A DNA stretch of 64,000 nucleotides from Mucilaginibacter sp. dw_454 (GTDB taxonomy: Bacteria; Bacteroidota; Bacteroidia; Sphingobacteriales; Sphingobacteriaceae), in assembly GCF_018449775.1 (NCBI RefSeq), contig NZ_JAAVVB010000004.1, forward strand, positions 248,001-312,000, given 5' to 3'. Positions within the stretch are counted from its first letter, which is position 1; every line of letters starts with the position of its first letter. Positions 1 to 10,661 of the stretch are shown here, piece by piece. The position numbers and the translations under genes are program-made. The notes beneath the pieces are model-generated. The model was not told the DNA's origin. It did not search any database and saw only the letters and a program-made list of their open reading frames with translations.

Positions 1-1146
1 ACCAGCATTGTATACAAAAACGTATTCTTTGGCTGGTGCAGTGCTTGCAGTTTTTGTATTGCTATCATCTTTTTTTGTCCCGGTGGTATTTTTCTTTTCG
101 TCGCGGGTTGTTACGGCCTGGATAGGCACCGCTAAACCTTTTGAATTATTGGTTTTGATATCAACCGTAGCTGTCAATCCCGGGCGAAATGGCGACGGGT
201 TAGCAGCGGTTTTATTCAGCAGCGCTACGTACGATTTTGGGTCGATGCGCACCTTAACAGTAAAATTAGTCACCTGGTCGGCAGTAGTACCCACCACATT
301 GGCCGAACTACCAATCTCTGTCACCACGCCATTAAATTTCTTGCCTAAAAAGGCATCCACCTCAATTTTTGATGAGTCGCCAAGTACAATGCGGTTAATG
401 TCGTTTTCGTTCACGTCAACATTTACATCCATTTGGCTCAGGTCAGATATGGTCATAATCTCGGTACCGGCAAACTGGGCAGTACCCAAAACGCGCTCGC
501 CCTTTTCTATCGAAAGTTTAGACACTACCCCATCAACCGGCGAATAGATAGTAGTTTTATACAAATTATCCTGCGCCTCCTTAACTGATGCCGACGATTG
601 CGCCAAACCATAACGCGAACCAATTACATTCTGTTTAGCGGCTTCTAAACCAGCCTTGGCATTTTCATAACTGGCTTTGGCGTTATCAAATTCAGAAGCG
701 GTTAACACTTTGTTATCAAACAGCTCCTTACTTCTTTTATAGGTCGATGCCTGGTTGTTAAAAGTAGCTTCGGCTTGTTTTAGCATTTGCGCAGAGTTAC
801 CTACACTGGCTTTTTGCGTGTTATACGATGCAACAGCGCGGTCATAACCAGATTGCAACACGTCCGGACGGATCTTACAGATCAACTGGCCCTTCTTCAC
901 CACGTCGCCTTCTTTAATAGGCAGTTCCACCACCTCGCCCGATACTTCAGGGCTGATTTTAACTTCAACATGCGGTTTGATCTTGCCACTGGCCGATACG
1001 GTTTCGTTAATCTCGCGTACGTCAGCTTTTTCTGTAGCCACCTGTGTATTGTCTGATTTGCCGATAATGCCAGTCACCTTGCCAATTAAAAGCAGTACAA
1101 CTAAGGCGCCCACGGCTATAAGGATATATTTAGTAGTCTTTCCCAT
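1..1146 (-). CDS. HlyD/MacA-like efflux periplasmic adaptor subunit (3' end cut by window edge)
   Basis: The frame is open from the ATG at 1146 down to base 1 with no stop, giving 382 residues of a protein that continues off the left edge. It starts with one membrane anchor (about residues 6-26). A biotinyl-lipoyl-like half motif follows (SPEVSGEVVELPIKEGD), then a long alpha-helical hairpin rich in Ala, Gln and Lys, the second lipoyl half (YSPVDGVVSKLSIEKGE) and a beta-barrel domain. This is the order of membrane-fusion proteins that bridge an inner-membrane pump to TolC. It lies 19 nt downstream of the TolC-like gene on the same strand, so the two form an operon. The pump itself (ABC MacB-like or RND) is probably beyond the left edge. 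The substrate cannot be told from the sequence. A Lys/Thr-rich insertion near residues 350-370 looks like a flexible linker. Confidence 0.88.
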   Translation of the reverse strand, partial: MGKTTKYILIAVGALVVLLLIGKVTGIIGKSDNTQVATEKADVREINETVSASGKIKPHVEVKISPEVSGEVVELPIKEGDVVKKGQLICKIRPDVLQSGYDRAVASYNTQKASVGNSAQMLKQAEATFNNQASTYKRSKELFDNKVLTASEFDNAKASYENAKAGLEAAKQNVIGSRYGLAQSSASVKEAQDNLYKTTIYSPVDGVVSKLSIEKGERVLGTAQFAGTEIMTISDLSQMDVNVDVNENDINRIVLGDSSKIEVDAFLGKKFNGVVTEIGSSANVVGTTADQVTNFTVKVRIDPKSYVALLNKTAANPSPFRPGLTATVDIKTNNSKGLAVPIQAVTTRDEKKNTTGTKKDDSNTKTASTAPAKEYVFVYNAG

Positions 1147-1165
1147 GATGGATTGATTTGGTATA

Positions 1166-2599
1166 TTAAAGTGTGATGGTTTTACCCAGGTAGTAATCAA
1201 TAATTTTGCTTCTGAAAATAACAGCGTACCGGGCCTCGATCATATCATTTTCTGATTTATTAAAGTTGGTAACCGCGGTGTTATAATCTAACGAGTTTAC
1301 CAGGCCCACATCATAACGTTGCTTGGTAACATTCAGCGCGTCTTTGTTAGCTGCATAAGTTTGTTGTGCCGATTGATATTGTTTCTCGGCAGCCGACAGA
1401 TCTAAAACGGCCTGTATAATAGTTTTACTTAAATTATTTTTAGAGATCTGCGTATTTAGCTGCGCGTTCTGATAATTTAATTGAGCCTTACGCACACCGG
1501 TGCGGGTATTAAATTTATTAAAGATCGGGATTTGGATATTCAAACCAATGCTCTGGTTAAAGTTATCCCTGATCTGGTTAAAGGCCGAGTATGGTGCATA
1601 AACAGGAGAATTAGGAACAACCACCGCCTGGCTTGTGGCCTGCACAATACCGATTAGTTGGGCGATATCGTTCTCGCCTACTACGTGTGTAGTTAGTTGA
1701 TTTGAATAACTTGATGAGGCGCCGCCAAATAAGGTGACAGTTGGATAGTAATAACCTTTGGCTATCGAGATAGCCTGCTCATATGTTTTTTGTTGTAGCT
1801 CAGCCAGTAATACATCGGGGTTAACGGTTAGTGCGGTTTTTACAACATCGTTAGGGTCATAGGCTGTTTTAACATCGTTTAGTTTGCTTACGTCCGGGCG
1901 CTCGATGGTGATCGGCGCGTATGGGTCCATCTCCATATATTGTTTCAATATCAGGATAGAGAGATCCAACTGGTTCTGTGCTGTTGTTAAATTTAACGTA
2001 GCGGTTGATACCTGCGCTTTTGCCTGCGATAGATCGGCCAGGGTTTGGTTGCCTACCTTAAAGCTGATGTTTGATTTTTCTAAAGTTTGATTGGCTAAAT
2101 CTATTTGCTGTTTTGCCGCAGTAACCAGGTCCTGGTTGGTCAATATCTGCAGGTAATCTGTAACTACATTCAGGATCAGGTCGTTCTTGATTTTTGAAGT
2201 TTGGCCCTTATCAACATCCAGCAATAGTTTATTCTGGATAATCTGGTTACGCAGTTGCCCGCCTTGATAAAGTGTAAAATCCAACTGGGCGCTACCATTG
2301 ATGTTTAACGAAGTTGACGAGGTATAACTAAACACACCCGCAACCTGGCTGCGGCCAAAATTATAGCCGCCGTTTGTAGTAGCGTTTAAGCTTGGCAGCA
2401 TGTTATTTTTTGCCTGCTGATAATCGGCAATACCCAACTGCTCGTTAACTTGCGCCTGCTTAATGGTAAGGTTATTGGCTATCGTACGGTCGACCGCAAT
2501 TTGCAGGGTGATTTTTTCCTGGGCATTTGCTTTCAGGCTACTCATTGCCAAAAACAACAGGCAACACATACTTATTCGTCCTAAAATATCTTTTATCAT
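1166..2599 (-). CDS. TolC family outer-membrane efflux protein
   Basis: The 477-residue protein has a signal peptide ending near residue 26 (SSLKANAQ). Two tandem OEP repeats of long helices with short strands follow, the architecture of TolC channels. In TolC-type systems a trimer forms the outer-membrane exit duct and docks with a HlyD-type adaptor, which is encoded by the next gene downstream. The first helix motif (LQIAVDRTIANNLTIKQAQ) and the second-repeat segment with YDVGLVNSLDYNTA are typical of the family. Length is normal. A long QAVVVPNSPVYAPYSAF segment at about residues 323-341 falls where the second OEP repeat usually has its outer-membrane hairpin. No clear TAnnTTTG element lies directly upstream. 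Function as an efflux duct is confident; the exported compound is unknown. Confidence 0.92.
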   Translation of the reverse strand: MIKDILGRISMCCLLFLAMSSLKANAQEKITLQIAVDRTIANNLTIKQAQVNEQLGIADYQQAKNNMLPSLNATTNGGYNFGRSQVAGVFSYTSSTSLNINGSAQLDFTLYQGGQLRNQIIQNKLLLDVDKGQTSKIKNDLILNVVTDYLQILTNQDLVTAAKQQIDLANQTLEKSNISFKVGNQTLADLSQAKAQVSTATLNLTTAQNQLDLSILILKQYMEMDPYAPITIERPDVSKLNDVKTAYDPNDVVKTALTVNPDVLLAELQQKTYEQAISIAKGYYYPTVTLFGGASSSYSNQLTTHVVGENDIAQLIGIVQATSQAVVVPNSPVYAPYSAFNQIRDNFNQSIGLNIQIPIFNKFNTRTGVRKAQLNYQNAQLNTQISKNNLSKTIIQAVLDLSAAEKQYQSAQQTYAANKDALNVTKQRYDVGLVNSLDYNTAVTNFNKSENDMIEARYAVIFRSKIIDYYLGKTITL

Positions 2600-2701
2600 A
2601 AACTTTATCCGTACAATAGTTTGAGATGTAGGTATTAGATATTAGATTTGGTTTCCTGATTATCCAGTCCCTAAAATCTATCATCAATTAACTAACAATA
2701 A

Positions 2702-3334
2702 ATGTACCTGGTAAAAACACCCTGGCTTCTTAAAAAGCTGTATCCCCTATTAACCTGGGATACAGGCCGTGCCGACCGTGTCATTTATTTGACGTTTGAC
2801 GATGGACCCATACCCATTGTTACACCATTCGTATTAAATATTTTAAAGCAATACAATGCCAAGGCTACTTTTTTTTGTATAGGTGATAACGTGCGCAAGC
2901 ATCCTGAAATATTTGAACAGGTAAAGGCCGATGGACACGCTATAGGCAATCATACGTATAATCATTTAAAAGGTTGGGATACGGACGACTGGACTTACCT
3001 GGATAATTTTTTGCTGGCCGATGAAGTTATTGACAGCAAACTTTTCAGGCCGCCACATGGACGAATTAAGCGGTCGCAAACGGCCCTGTTGAAAAAGGCT
3101 AAACCCGACTTAAAAGTAGTGATGTGGAATGTTTTGAGCGCCGATTTTGACCCCTCGGTAAAACCAGAGGAATGTCTCAAAAACGTAACCAATAATACCG
3201 AAGGTGGCGACATTGTGCTGTTTCATGACAGCCTTAAAGCCTTTGACCGGTTAGAATATGCTTTACCTAAAGCAATGGAATATTGGAGTAAACAGGGCTA
3301 TACCTTTAGTGCCCTGGCTGCTGAACAACATTAG
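2702..3334 (+). CDS. Polysaccharide deacetylase family protein (NodB domain)
   Basis: The 210-residue protein is almost only a NodB homology domain. Visible motifs are the catalytic-base motif TFDDGP (residues about 31-36), the metal-binding HxxxH-type motif in IGNHTYNH (about 81-88), the RPPHGR substrate-groove motif (about 118-123) and the late catalytic-His motif IVLFHDS (about 170-176). All metal ligands and both catalytic residues expected for CE4 enzymes are present, so activity is likely. These enzymes remove N-acetyl groups from peptidoglycan or other amino sugars. There is no convincing signal peptide, so the site of action is uncertain. The 3' end overlaps the convergent small gene at 3306-3509 by 29 nt. 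Confidence 0.9.
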   Translation: MYLVKTPWLLKKLYPLLTWDTGRADRVIYLTFDDGPIPIVTPFVLNILKQYNAKATFFCIGDNVRKHPEIFEQVKADGHAIGNHTYNHLKGWDTDDWTYLDNFLLADEVIDSKLFRPPHGRIKRSQTALLKKAKPDLKVVMWNVLSADFDPSVKPEECLKNVTNNTEGGDIVLFHDSLKAFDRLEYALPKAMEYWSKQGYTFSALAAEQH

Positions 3335-3509
3335 GATCTTGCTTGCCGTCGTTTTTTACAATGGTATAAACAACAGCGCCAATTACCAGTGCAGCCAGCA
3401 CAATTAATCCTATCCAGCCTTTGCGTTTATCCTGGCGCATCACCCAAATTAAAAAAGCCACCATTGGGACTACAAATATTATCCAGAAAATTAGTGAGGG
3501 TGCACTCAT
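3306..3509 (-). CDS. Small membrane protein, function unknown
   Basis: A 67-residue protein with two predicted membrane helices (about residues 6-23 and 32-51) separated by a short basic loop (RQDKRKGW), and a hydrophilic tail (KNDGKQDPNVVQQPGH). It resembles the short two-helix proteins common in Bacteroidota but no family is recognised with certainty. Its last codons overlap the convergent deacetylase gene. Codon use and the helix-loop-helix pattern argue that it is real, but it could be a chance reading frame. Confidence 0.55.
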   Translation of the reverse strand: MSAPSLIFWIIFVVPMVAFLIWVMRQDKRKGWIGLIVLAALVIGAVVYTIVKNDGKQDPNVVQQPGH

Positions 3510-3549
3510 ATGTTGGTCTTTTTTTTTTACGTTTTTATCATTTCTCTTT

Positions 3550-3643
3550 AGCCCCCTCTAAATCTCCTCCGCCATGTGGCGGAGAGACTTTATTAAAAGG
3601 CTTTTTTTAAGCCCTCCTTACCGGGGAGGGTTTGGGTGGGGCT
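3550..3643. repeat. Intergenic compound inverted repeat
   Basis: The gap between the small membrane protein and tsaD holds an outer inverted pair AGCCCC (3550-3555) and GGGGCT (3638-3643). It encloses a perfect hairpin CTCCGCCA-tg-TGGCGGAG (3567-3584) and a second one, CCCTCC...GGAGGG (3612-3630). A related arrangement is present at 36363-36484. It looks like a dispersed repeat that may also act as a terminator for tsaD-side or convergent transcription. Confidence 0.6.
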
Positions 3644-3646
3644 GTT

Positions 3647-4648
3647 TTACATCGGCATCCTTGCCAGCGGCGCTACGCTTTGCGGCGCAAACTCGCCTTT
3701 TAAATATTTGTGATAACCGGCAATGGCTATCATACCGGCATTGTCTGTACAATATTGCATTTCGGGTATAAAACAGTTCCAGCCGTACTTATCGCACATG
3801 GCTTTGGTGCCTAACCGTAAACCTGTATTTGCCGATACGCCACCTGCCAGTGCAATATCTTTCACACCATAATGTTCAGCGGCCTTTTTCAATTTATTAA
3901 GTAGGATGGTCACAATGCGATGCTCAACCGAAGCGCAAATATCATTAATGTTCTCCGCAATAAAATCAGGGTTCTGCGCTACGTTATCACGGATAAAATA
4001 CAATATCGATGTTTTTAATCCGCTAAAGCTAAAATCAAGACCCGGGATCTGTGGCTCAGGGAATTTATAAGCAGCAGGATTACCCAGACGCGCATTCTTA
4101 TCAATCAGCGGCCCGCCGGGATAAGGGAGGCCCAATATTTTGCTGGTTTTGTCCATCGCTTCACCCGCCGCATCGTCTAAAGTCTGGCCAACCACTTCCA
4201 TATCAAAGTAATCCTTTACCAAAACAATCTGGGTATGACCACCAGATACCGTCAGGCACAAAAATGGGAATGAGGGCTTATTATCGCCAATAAAATGAGC
4301 CAAAACGTGTGCCTGCATGTGGTTAACCTCAATAAGCGGAATGTTTCTGGCCAGTGCAAAAGCCTTGGCAAATGATACACCTACTAATAAAGAACCTAAA
4401 AGTCCGGGGCCGCGTGTAAAAGCTACCGCATCCACGGCATTTTTGCTTACTTTTGCCTTCGCGAGGGCCTGTTGCACAGCCGGAACAATATTCTGTTGAT
4501 GCACCCTTGAGGCAAGCTCAGGGACCACGCCACCATAAGCTTCGTGGATGGATTGATTGGCAATAACATTGCTCAATACTTTTCCGTCAACACAAACTGA
4601 TGCAGAGGTATCATCACATGAAGATTCGATGGCTAATATTACGGGCAC
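3647..4648 (-). CDS. tsaD: tRNA N6-adenosine threonylcarbamoyltransferase
   Basis: The 333-residue protein has the Kae1/TsaD signature: the N-terminal ASKHA motif ILAIESSCDDTSASV, the metal-binding NHMQAHVLAH motif (two His), the LCLTVSGGHTQIV strand and the late ALAGGVSANTGLR glycine-rich loop. With TsaB, TsaE and TsaC it makes t6A37 on ANN-decoding tRNAs in the cytoplasm, an essential step. Length is normal. The start is GTG at 4648 and directly follows a run of four 8-nt tandem repeats on its upstream side. The gene stands alone, with no other tsa gene visible in the window. Confidence 0.96.
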   Translation of the reverse strand: MPVILAIESSCDDTSASVCVDGKVLSNVIANQSIHEAYGGVVPELASRVHQQNIVPAVQQALAKAKVSKNAVDAVAFTRGPGLLGSLLVGVSFAKAFALARNIPLIEVNHMQAHVLAHFIGDNKPSFPFLCLTVSGGHTQIVLVKDYFDMEVVGQTLDDAAGEAMDKTSKILGLPYPGGPLIDKNARLGNPAAYKFPEPQIPGLDFSFSGLKTSILYFIRDNVAQNPDFIAENINDICASVEHRIVTILLNKLKKAAEHYGVKDIALAGGVSANTGLRLGTKAMCDKYGWNCFIPEMQYCTDNAGMIAIAGYHKYLKGEFAPQSVAPLARMPM

Positions 4649-4654
4649 TTGTAT

Positions 4655-4686
4655 AATGAGTGAATGAGTGAATGAGTGAATGAGTG
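4655..4686. repeat. Short tandem repeat, 4 x 8 nt (AATGAGTG), upstream of tsaD
   Basis: Four perfect head-to-tail copies of AATGAGTG are visible, ending 7 nt before the GTG start of tsaD on the opposite strand. The array sits in the 5' leader of tsaD, so copy-number change would alter leader length without changing the reading frame. Confidence 0.9.
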
Positions 4687-4873
4687 ATTAAATTGGGTAT
4701 TAAACCAACCTATAATTAAATCATCCAACAAGCTCAAAATTTTATTAATAAAAACTATTCTATTGGATTATTGGTTTTAGCCGACAGACACAAGGTTGAG
4801 TCGACAAATCATAATCCAATAACTAAACTGCGAAGTTATTAAAAAAGTACTAAAAATAGCGCTTAGCCTGGTA

Positions 4874-7800
4874 TTGTTCCTGCTGTTGTTGGCGAGCGTA
4901 TTGGTATTGTTGTTTCAATATAAACCTGTACAAACCTGGGCGGCAAAAAAAGCTACGGCTTATCTTTCTAAAAAGCTGGGTACCGAGGTCAATATCAAGA
5001 GCCTGTATATCAAACCTTTCACGGCAGTAGTTTTAGAAGATTTTTATGTTTTAGATAAAAGCCGCGACACGCTGGTGCGTACACCAAAGCTAACTGTTGA
5101 TTTGAATGGCTTCTCGCTTTTTCACAGCATCAGTGATCGCAAACTTGACTTTAGCTTGATCCAATTGGACAATGGCTCGGCTTATTTAAAAAATCAAATC
5201 GACGGCAACACCAACCTACAGTTTATTCTCGACCATCTGAAATCAAAAGATACCACCAAAACCGCCCCCGGTAAACCCTGGACTATGATTTTTGAGAAAA
5301 CGGTAGTTAATAACTTCCATTTCAGATATAAAGATCTGCGCAAGCATGAAATTGTTAACGGCATAAACTTTGACGACCTGGACGTGCGCAATTTTAGTGT
5401 GACGGTAAACAACATGGACCTTAAAAATCACCTTTTTATGGGCGATGTTCGACGCTTAACATTAAGGGAAAAAGGCGGCTTTTACCTCAAAAATTTCACA
5501 GCACTAACCACGGTAGACAGCAACCGGATATTGGCTAAACATCTGTTCCTCCAAACACCGCACTCATTGATCCGCAATTATCTGAATATGAGCTTTAAGT
5601 CGTTTAAAGACTTTAGCGATTTTACCAGCAAGGTAGATATGGACGGGCATTTTAGTGAATCGCATATCTCATCTACCGACATCGCCTACTTTACCAGCGG
5701 ACTGGAAAAAATCAGTTTTGAGCTGGGTGTAAACGGCCGCATACAGGGCATTGTAAATAATCTAAAAGCCAATAATTTAACCATAACCGCCGGGCAGGCT
5801 ACTTTTATTAAGGGTGATTTTAGCTTAAAAGGATTACCGGATTGGGACCATACTTACCTCGACTTAAAGTTTGACCAATTGGCCACCAATAAAAAGGATC
5901 TCGATTTTTTATATGGCCATTTCACCGGGGCGCCTAAAGCTGCCGCGCCGGCGTTGCTTGGAAAATTTGGCAACATTAATTTTACCGGTAAGTTTAAAGG
6001 TTTACAAAGTAATTTTGCGGTGGCAGGCACATTTAAAACCCAGCTGGGGCGTTTCGATCCGGATATCAAACTAAAAATGAATAAAGCCGGGACACCAAGC
6101 TATGGTGGTACCATTAGCGCTTACAATTTTAATTTAGCCGGGTTACTGGACGACAATACTTTTGGCCGTACCACCTTTAAAGCCAACATTAACGGCAGCG
6201 GCGACGCATTGAAGAACTTGAACGCCAACATTAGCGCCAATGTAAATTACTTTGATCTGAAAGGTTATAACTACCAAAACATTGCTGTAAACGGAAATTT
6301 TGCCGGCAAAAAGATCACCGCTAAACTAAGCATCAACGACAAAAACATTAAGTTTGACGGCAATGGCAGTGTCGATTTAAACCCAACGCTACCGGTTTAC
6401 AGTGTTGTTGCTAACGTGCATGATGCCAATCTGCATCAATTGAAATTACTGGGCGATACTATCACTATCAGCGCACAACTGAATACTACGTTTTCTGGCA
6501 GCAATCTAAAGAATTTTGAAGGCAAGGTACTACTATCACCTATCCGGATCATTGATCCGCGTAATAATTACCTGTTAGATTCGGTCTATTTCTCGGCCAG
6601 CGGCAAGGGCGATTCAAGAATCATTGCTTTACGCTCTGACGCTTTGGATGGCAGCATTAAAGGCAGTTATGACCTGGCTACCCTGCCTTCATATTTCAAG
6701 ACCATCGCCAAAAAATATATTCCTTCTTTACAAACAGATATTGTAACACCGAAGCCTCAAAACTTTGAACTGAGTGTGCAAATCAAGAACCTGGACCCGC
6801 TGACTGCTATTTTTCTGCCCGATTTAAAAATACCCGACCAGGGTAATTTTATAGGAAAGTTTAATTCGGCAGATAAGACGGCAACCATCAACGGTTATAT
6901 AAAAACCATCGACTATAAAAAGATTCTTTTCCATGATTTCATTTTGGACGAGAGTACCAGCGACGACAACCTGAGCCTAAACGTTTCGTTAAAGCGGATT
7001 GATTTGAGCAAGGACCTGTTCATCAAGAATATCGACATTACCAATTTTGTAAATAACGACAGCTTAAAATTCAACGTTAAGTTGGCAGACAAAGATGCCA
7101 CCAACCAGTTAGACCTTTACGGCCTGGTTGAGTTTGGGCGCGACACTACAGCCAAGCTTAAACTGCTGCCATCAGACGTTATCATTGAGCATCAAACATG
7201 GCGCTTGCAGGAACAGGTACGCATTCGTTTGCTGGATGGTAAGACACAAATTTCGGGCTTTGAGCTTTCAAACGGCGATCAGGTAGCACGTATCAATGGC
7301 TTTATTTCTGATAACGCGGCAGACCAGTTAAAGGTATCCTTCAGTAAATTCAGCATGTCCACACTTAACGAACTCACCAAATCCGCAGCTATTCAATTGC
7401 ACGGCACGATGGATGGCGATGTAGTTTTAAGTTCGATATTGAAGTCGCCGGGTGTTGATGCGCATTTGAATATTGACACATTTAAGATGAACAACACGCT
7501 GGTGGGTAACATTAAAGTGGTATCAAACCTGGATAACGAACGCAGCCGCGCCAACGTGAACGTAAATATCCTAAATCGCGGTTTGGAAACATTAAATATT
7601 GGCGGCGCCTATTACCTGGGCAAAGGCACCGAAGACAAACTGGACTTTGATGTAAAAATGACCCAAACCGAGGCCATTATTTTTGAGCCCTTTGTTAAAG
7701 ATCTCGTATCCGATTTGAAAGGTACGGTATCAACTAACCTCAAGCTCACCGGCTCGCTGTCTAAACCCCAACTAAACGGCGATCTTGCCTTAGATAATAC

Positions 7801-9367
7801 CGGTGTTACGGTAAATTATCTGCAAACGCCCTACACAGTAAGCACTAAGCTTAATGTAGAAAACAGCGTGATCAACATCAATAACATGGTCTTGAAGGAC
7901 AGCAGAGGCGGTACAGGTACCGCCAATGGCAAGGTTGATCTAAATAACTTGTCGAACCCTACTATCGACGTCGCCTTAAATACTAAAAGCCTAATGGCCT
8001 TAAACACTACGTTTAAAGATAATCACCTGTATTTTGGTACTGCCTTTGCTACCGGCGATTTTAGTTTTGTTGGGCCTATTGATAACATGAATATCAATAT
8101 CAACGCTTCTACACAGGCAGGTACGGTGTTTAACATCCCGCTTAATACCTCAACAACCGTGAGCGATTATGACTTCATTAATTTTGTTAGCCATAAGGAT
8201 ACGGCCGTAACCAAAATAGATCATACCAAAGCTTTTAACGGTGTTACCTTGAATTTGAACTTGAATGTTGATGAAAAAAGCACAGTTAAAATAACTACCG
8301 ATTACGGTGTAATTCAGGGCAACGGGCAATCAAGAAATCTAAGCTTGCGCATTAACAGCCTGGGCGATTTTGACATGTTTGGCGAGTATACTATCACCAC
8401 GGGTAAATTCGATTTTACGGCGAAAAACTTTATCAGTAAAAACTTTACCATAAACCAGGGTGGTACCATCCGGTGGACGGGCAACCCAAGCAATGCCCAG
8501 ATCAATCTAAGCGCTATTTACGAGGTCAGGACGGATACCAAACCATTATATGATGCTGCTGGTTTTCCGAGCCCTAAAGGCTCTACAACAGAACTGGTGC
8601 AAGCCGAGTTATTAATTACTAACTCCCTGATCCAACCGGATATTAGCTTCGACTTTAATTTCCCGACAGACCCATCAATTAAGGACGATTTGGCCACCTA
8701 TTTATCGGATAACAACAACCGTAACCGGCAGGCGCTAAGTGTTATTGTTACCCGCAGTTTTGCTTCGGGCGCTGGTAGCAACAACTTAACTAACCAGGTG
8801 TTAGGTACCGCGCAAAACGCTGCCTATGAGTTTGCTTTCAATAAGCTAAGTAACCTCATTGCGCAATCAAATGCTGTCAAAAATCTCGATTTAACTATTA
8901 GGTCATTTAATGATGTGAGCGCATCGTTAAAGCTGGCGCATGAGCGTATTATTCTTGACGGAAGCTTATTTAATACCACGGGCAGTAACTCACTGTCCAT
9001 CAACAGCACACTGTTAAACTCAAACTTCAACACGCTTACTAAAGATTTCCAGGCATCATACCTGATCAGGAAAGACGGCTCGCTGAGCGGCCGTTACTCT
9101 TACCGCGTATTAAACAGTAATTTAAATGTGATTGATTTAAATACCGTAGAATATGTAAACGGTGTCGGCCTGGTTTATCAACATGATTTTGATACGTTTG
9201 GCGAGTTTTTAAAATATATCTTCACTCGTCGCGGCTCTGGCTCTAAAAAATCGACACCGGCGGCGGCAATACCAACTGTCACACCGATATCAAACGGCAG
9301 CAACACACCACCTCCACCCCCAACAACGGTACAGCCTGCTAAAAAAGACGAGGAAGAAGAAAATTAG
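4874..9367 (+). CDS. TamB-like translocation/assembly module domain protein (DUF490), very large
   Basis: At about 1,500 residues this is the longest gene in the window. It starts with an inner-membrane anchor. A long series of AsmA/TamB-type beta repeats follows, and the conserved C-terminal DUF490 region (from about residue 1080) includes [20 protein letters not shown] and the [19 protein letters not shown] segment. The tail is Pro/acidic-rich ([15 protein letters not shown]). TamB-like proteins span the periplasm and are tied to outer-membrane protein insertion or lipid transport. No ATG or GTG opens the frame. The coordinates use the TTG at 4874, but the frame is open from 4823, and an ATT at 4838 followed by KKVLKIAL would supply the expected positive residues before the helix. 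The stop overlaps the convergent ribBA stop by 4 nt. Confidence 0.88.
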   Translation: MFLLLLASVLVLLFQYKPVQTWAAKKATAYLSKKLGTEVNIKSLYIKPFTAVVLEDFYVLDKSRDTLVRTPKLTVDLNGFSLFHSISDRKLDFSLIQLDNGSAYLKNQIDGNTNLQFILDHLKSKDTTKTAPGKPWTMIFEKTVVNNFHFRYKDLRKHEIVNGINFDDLDVRNFSVTVNNMDLKNHLFMGDVRRLTLREKGGFYLKNFTALTTVDSNRILAKHLFLQTPHSLIRNYLNMSFKSFKDFSDFTSKVDMDGHFSESHISSTDIAYFTSGLEKISFELGVNGRIQGIVNNLKANNLTITAGQATFIKGDFSLKGLPDWDHTYLDLKFDQLATNKKDLDFLYGHFTGAPKAAAPALLGKFGNINFTGKFKGLQSNFAVAGTFKTQLGRFDPDIKLKMNKAGTPSYGGTISAYNFNLAGLLDDNTFGRTTFKANINGSGDALKNLNANISANVNYFDLKGYNYQNIAVNGNFAGKKITAKLSINDKNIKFDGNGSVDLNPTLPVYSVVANVHDANLHQLKLLGDTITISAQLNTTFSGSNLKNFEGKVLLSPIRIIDPRNNYLLDSVYFSASGKGDSRIIALRSDALDGSIKGSYDLATLPSYFKTIAKKYIPSLQTDIVTPKPQNFELSVQIKNLDPLTAIFLPDLKIPDQGNFIGKFNSADKTATINGYIKTIDYKKILFHDFILDESTSDDNLSLNVSLKRIDLSKDLFIKNIDITNFVNNDSLKFNVKLADKDATNQLDLYGLVEFGRDTTAKLKLLPSDVIIEHQTWRLQEQVRIRLLDGKTQISGFELSNGDQVARINGFISDNAADQLKVSFSKFSMSTLNELTKSAAIQLHGTMDGDVVLSSILKSPGVDAHLNIDTFKMNNTLVGNIKVVSNLDNERSRANVNVNILNRGLETLNIGGAYYLGKGTEDKLDFDVKMTQTEAIIFEPFVKDLVSDLKGTVSTNLKLTGSLSKPQLNGDLALDNTGVTVNYLQTPYTVSTKLNVENSVININNMVLKDSRGGTGTANGKVDLNNLSNPTIDVALNTKSLMALNTTFKDNHLYFGTAFATGDFSFVGPIDNMNININASTQAGTVFNIPLNTSTTVSDYDFINFVSHKDTAVTKIDHTKAFNGVTLNLNLNVDEKSTVKITTDYGVIQGNGQSRNLSLRINSLGDFDMFGEYTITTGKFDFTAKNFISKNFTINQGGTIRWTGNPSNAQINLSAIYEVRTDTKPLYDAAGFPSPKGSTTELVQAELLITNSLIQPDISFDFNFPTDPSIKDDLATYLSDNNNRNRQALSVIVTRSFASGAGSNNLTNQVLGTAQNAAYEFAFNKLSNLIAQSNAVKNLDLTIRSFNDVSASLKLAHERIILDGSLFNTTGSNSLSINSTLLNSNFNTLTKDFQASYLIRKDGSLSGRYSYRVLNSNLNVIDLNTVEYVNGVGLVYQHDFDTFGEFLKYIFTRRGSGSKKSTPAAAIPTVTPISNGSNTPPPPPTTVQPAKKDEEEEN

Positions 9368-10566
9368 TGATTACGCATAATGGTGTGATCCATCTTGTCG
9401 CGCTTGGTTCTTAAATAAGCCTCGTTATGCGGATTAGCTGCTATCTCGATAGGGATATTCTCTACCACTTCTAAACCGTAGCCAATTAAGCCTGCACGTT
9501 TCTTAGGGTTATTGCTCATCAAACGCATTTTGGTTACACCTACGCTTCGCAAAATCTGGGCACCTATACCATAATCGCGCTGATCCATTTTAAAGCCTAA
9601 TTGGATGTTAGCTTCCACGGTATCAAAGCCATTGTCCTGCAGATTATAGGCTTTTAGTTTATTTACAAGCCCAATGCCCCGGCCTTCCTGGTTCATGTAT
9701 ATAATTACGCCTTTGCCCTCTTTCTGAATCATCTCCATAGCTTTATGCAGCTGTGGGCCGCAATCGCAACGGCAAGAGCCAAAAATATCCCCGGTAACAC
9801 ATGAACTGTGTACCCGCACCAATATCGGCTCGTCAGGCTCCCAGGTGCCTTTAACTAATGCCATATGGTTTTCGCCGGTATTAACCTGCGTATAAGCAAT
9901 CATTTCAAAGTCGCCCCACTCTGTAGGTAATCTCACTGACACTTCTTTTTGAACAAGTGTCTCGGTATCTAAGCGGTAAGCAATCAGATCTTTTATCGAC
10001 ACTATCTTTAAATCAAAATCTTTAGCTATTTGCAGCAGTTCAGGTAAACGCGCCATGTCGCCATCCTGGGTCATGATCTCGCAGATCACGCCGGCGGGTT
10101 CCAGACCGGCCAATACAGCCAGGTCAATAGTAGCCTCGGTATGCCCGGCCCTGCGTAATACACCGCCGTTCTTGGCAATCAGCGGGAAAATATGTCCCGG
10201 GCGGCCAAGATCTTCTGGTTTAGTAGCCGGATCAATCAAAGCCAATACCGTTTTTGAACGGTCTGTAGCCGAGATACCTGTAGTACAACCTTCCAGTAAA
10301 TCAACAGAAACCGTAAAATTAGTCTCATGCGATGTCGTGTTATTGCTCACCATTGGCTCCAACTCCAGCTCGGTAGCGCGTTGCTGTGTTATGGGCGCGC
10401 AAACCAGTCCACGGCCGTGGTGTACCATAAAATTGATAACCTCTGGCGTAGCATAATGGGCAGCAACTAAAAAATCACCCTCATTCTCCCTGTCCTCATC
10501 ATCAACCACAATTATTATTTTCCCGTTTTTTATAGCTTCAATAGCTTCAGGTATAGTGTTTAGCAT
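9364..10566 (-). CDS. ribBA: Bifunctional 3,4-dihydroxy-2-butanone-4-phosphate synthase / GTP cyclohydrolase II
   Basis: The 400-residue protein fuses two riboflavin-pathway enzymes. Residues 1-200 form the RibB domain, with the acidic catalytic loop [11 protein letters not shown] (22-32) and the GRPGHIFPL and RAGHTEA motifs. Residues 205-400 form the RibA domain, with the zinc-binding cysteines in [17 protein letters not shown] (Cys256, 265 and 267) and the GTP-binding NQEGRGIGL loop. All catalytic motifs appear intact. The products feed lumazine synthase in the cytoplasm. No other rib gene is adjacent. A TAnnTTTG promoter element lies at 10615-10622, giving a normal leader of about 45 nt. 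Confidence 0.97.
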   Translation of the reverse strand: MLNTIPEAIEAIKNGKIIIVVDDEDRENEGDFLVAAHYATPEVINFMVHHGRGLVCAPITQQRATELELEPMVSNNTTSHETNFTVSVDLLEGCTTGISATDRSKTVLALIDPATKPEDLGRPGHIFPLIAKNGGVLRRAGHTEATIDLAVLAGLEPAGVICEIMTQDGDMARLPELLQIAKDFDLKIVSIKDLIAYRLDTETLVQKEVSVRLPTEWGDFEMIAYTQVNTGENHMALVKGTWEPDEPILVRVHSSCVTGDIFGSCRCDCGPQLHKAMEMIQKEGKGVIIYMNQEGRGIGLVNKLKAYNLQDNGFDTVEANIQLGFKMDQRDYGIGAQILRSVGVTKMRLMSNNPKKRAGLIGYGLEVVENIPIEIAANPHNEAYLRTKRDKMDHTIMRNH

Positions 10567-10614
10567 CTTTTAAATTTTGGTAGCTTATTATTGATATAAC
10601 GTAGCTTTTAGTAA

Positions 10615-10622
10615 CAAAGTTA
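10615..10622 (-). promoter_or_regulatory. Bacteroidota -7 element (TAACTTTG) for ribBA
   Basis: On the minus strand the sequence TAACTTTG matches the TAnnTTTG consensus exactly and lies 48 nt upstream of the ribBA ATG. Confidence 0.55.
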
Positions 10623-10661
10623 ACTCATCGCAAAAATATTCTGGTCTTTGCTGTGTAATGT

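Noticed and set aside
8..547. 179-codon open frame on the plus strand at the left edge
   Set aside because: It is antisense to the clearly conserved HlyD-like adaptor gene, which is open across the whole stretch; no domain is seen.
4655..4686. Possible CRISPR-like array
   Set aside because: The unit is 8 nt with no spacers; it is a simple tandem repeat and no cas gene is present.
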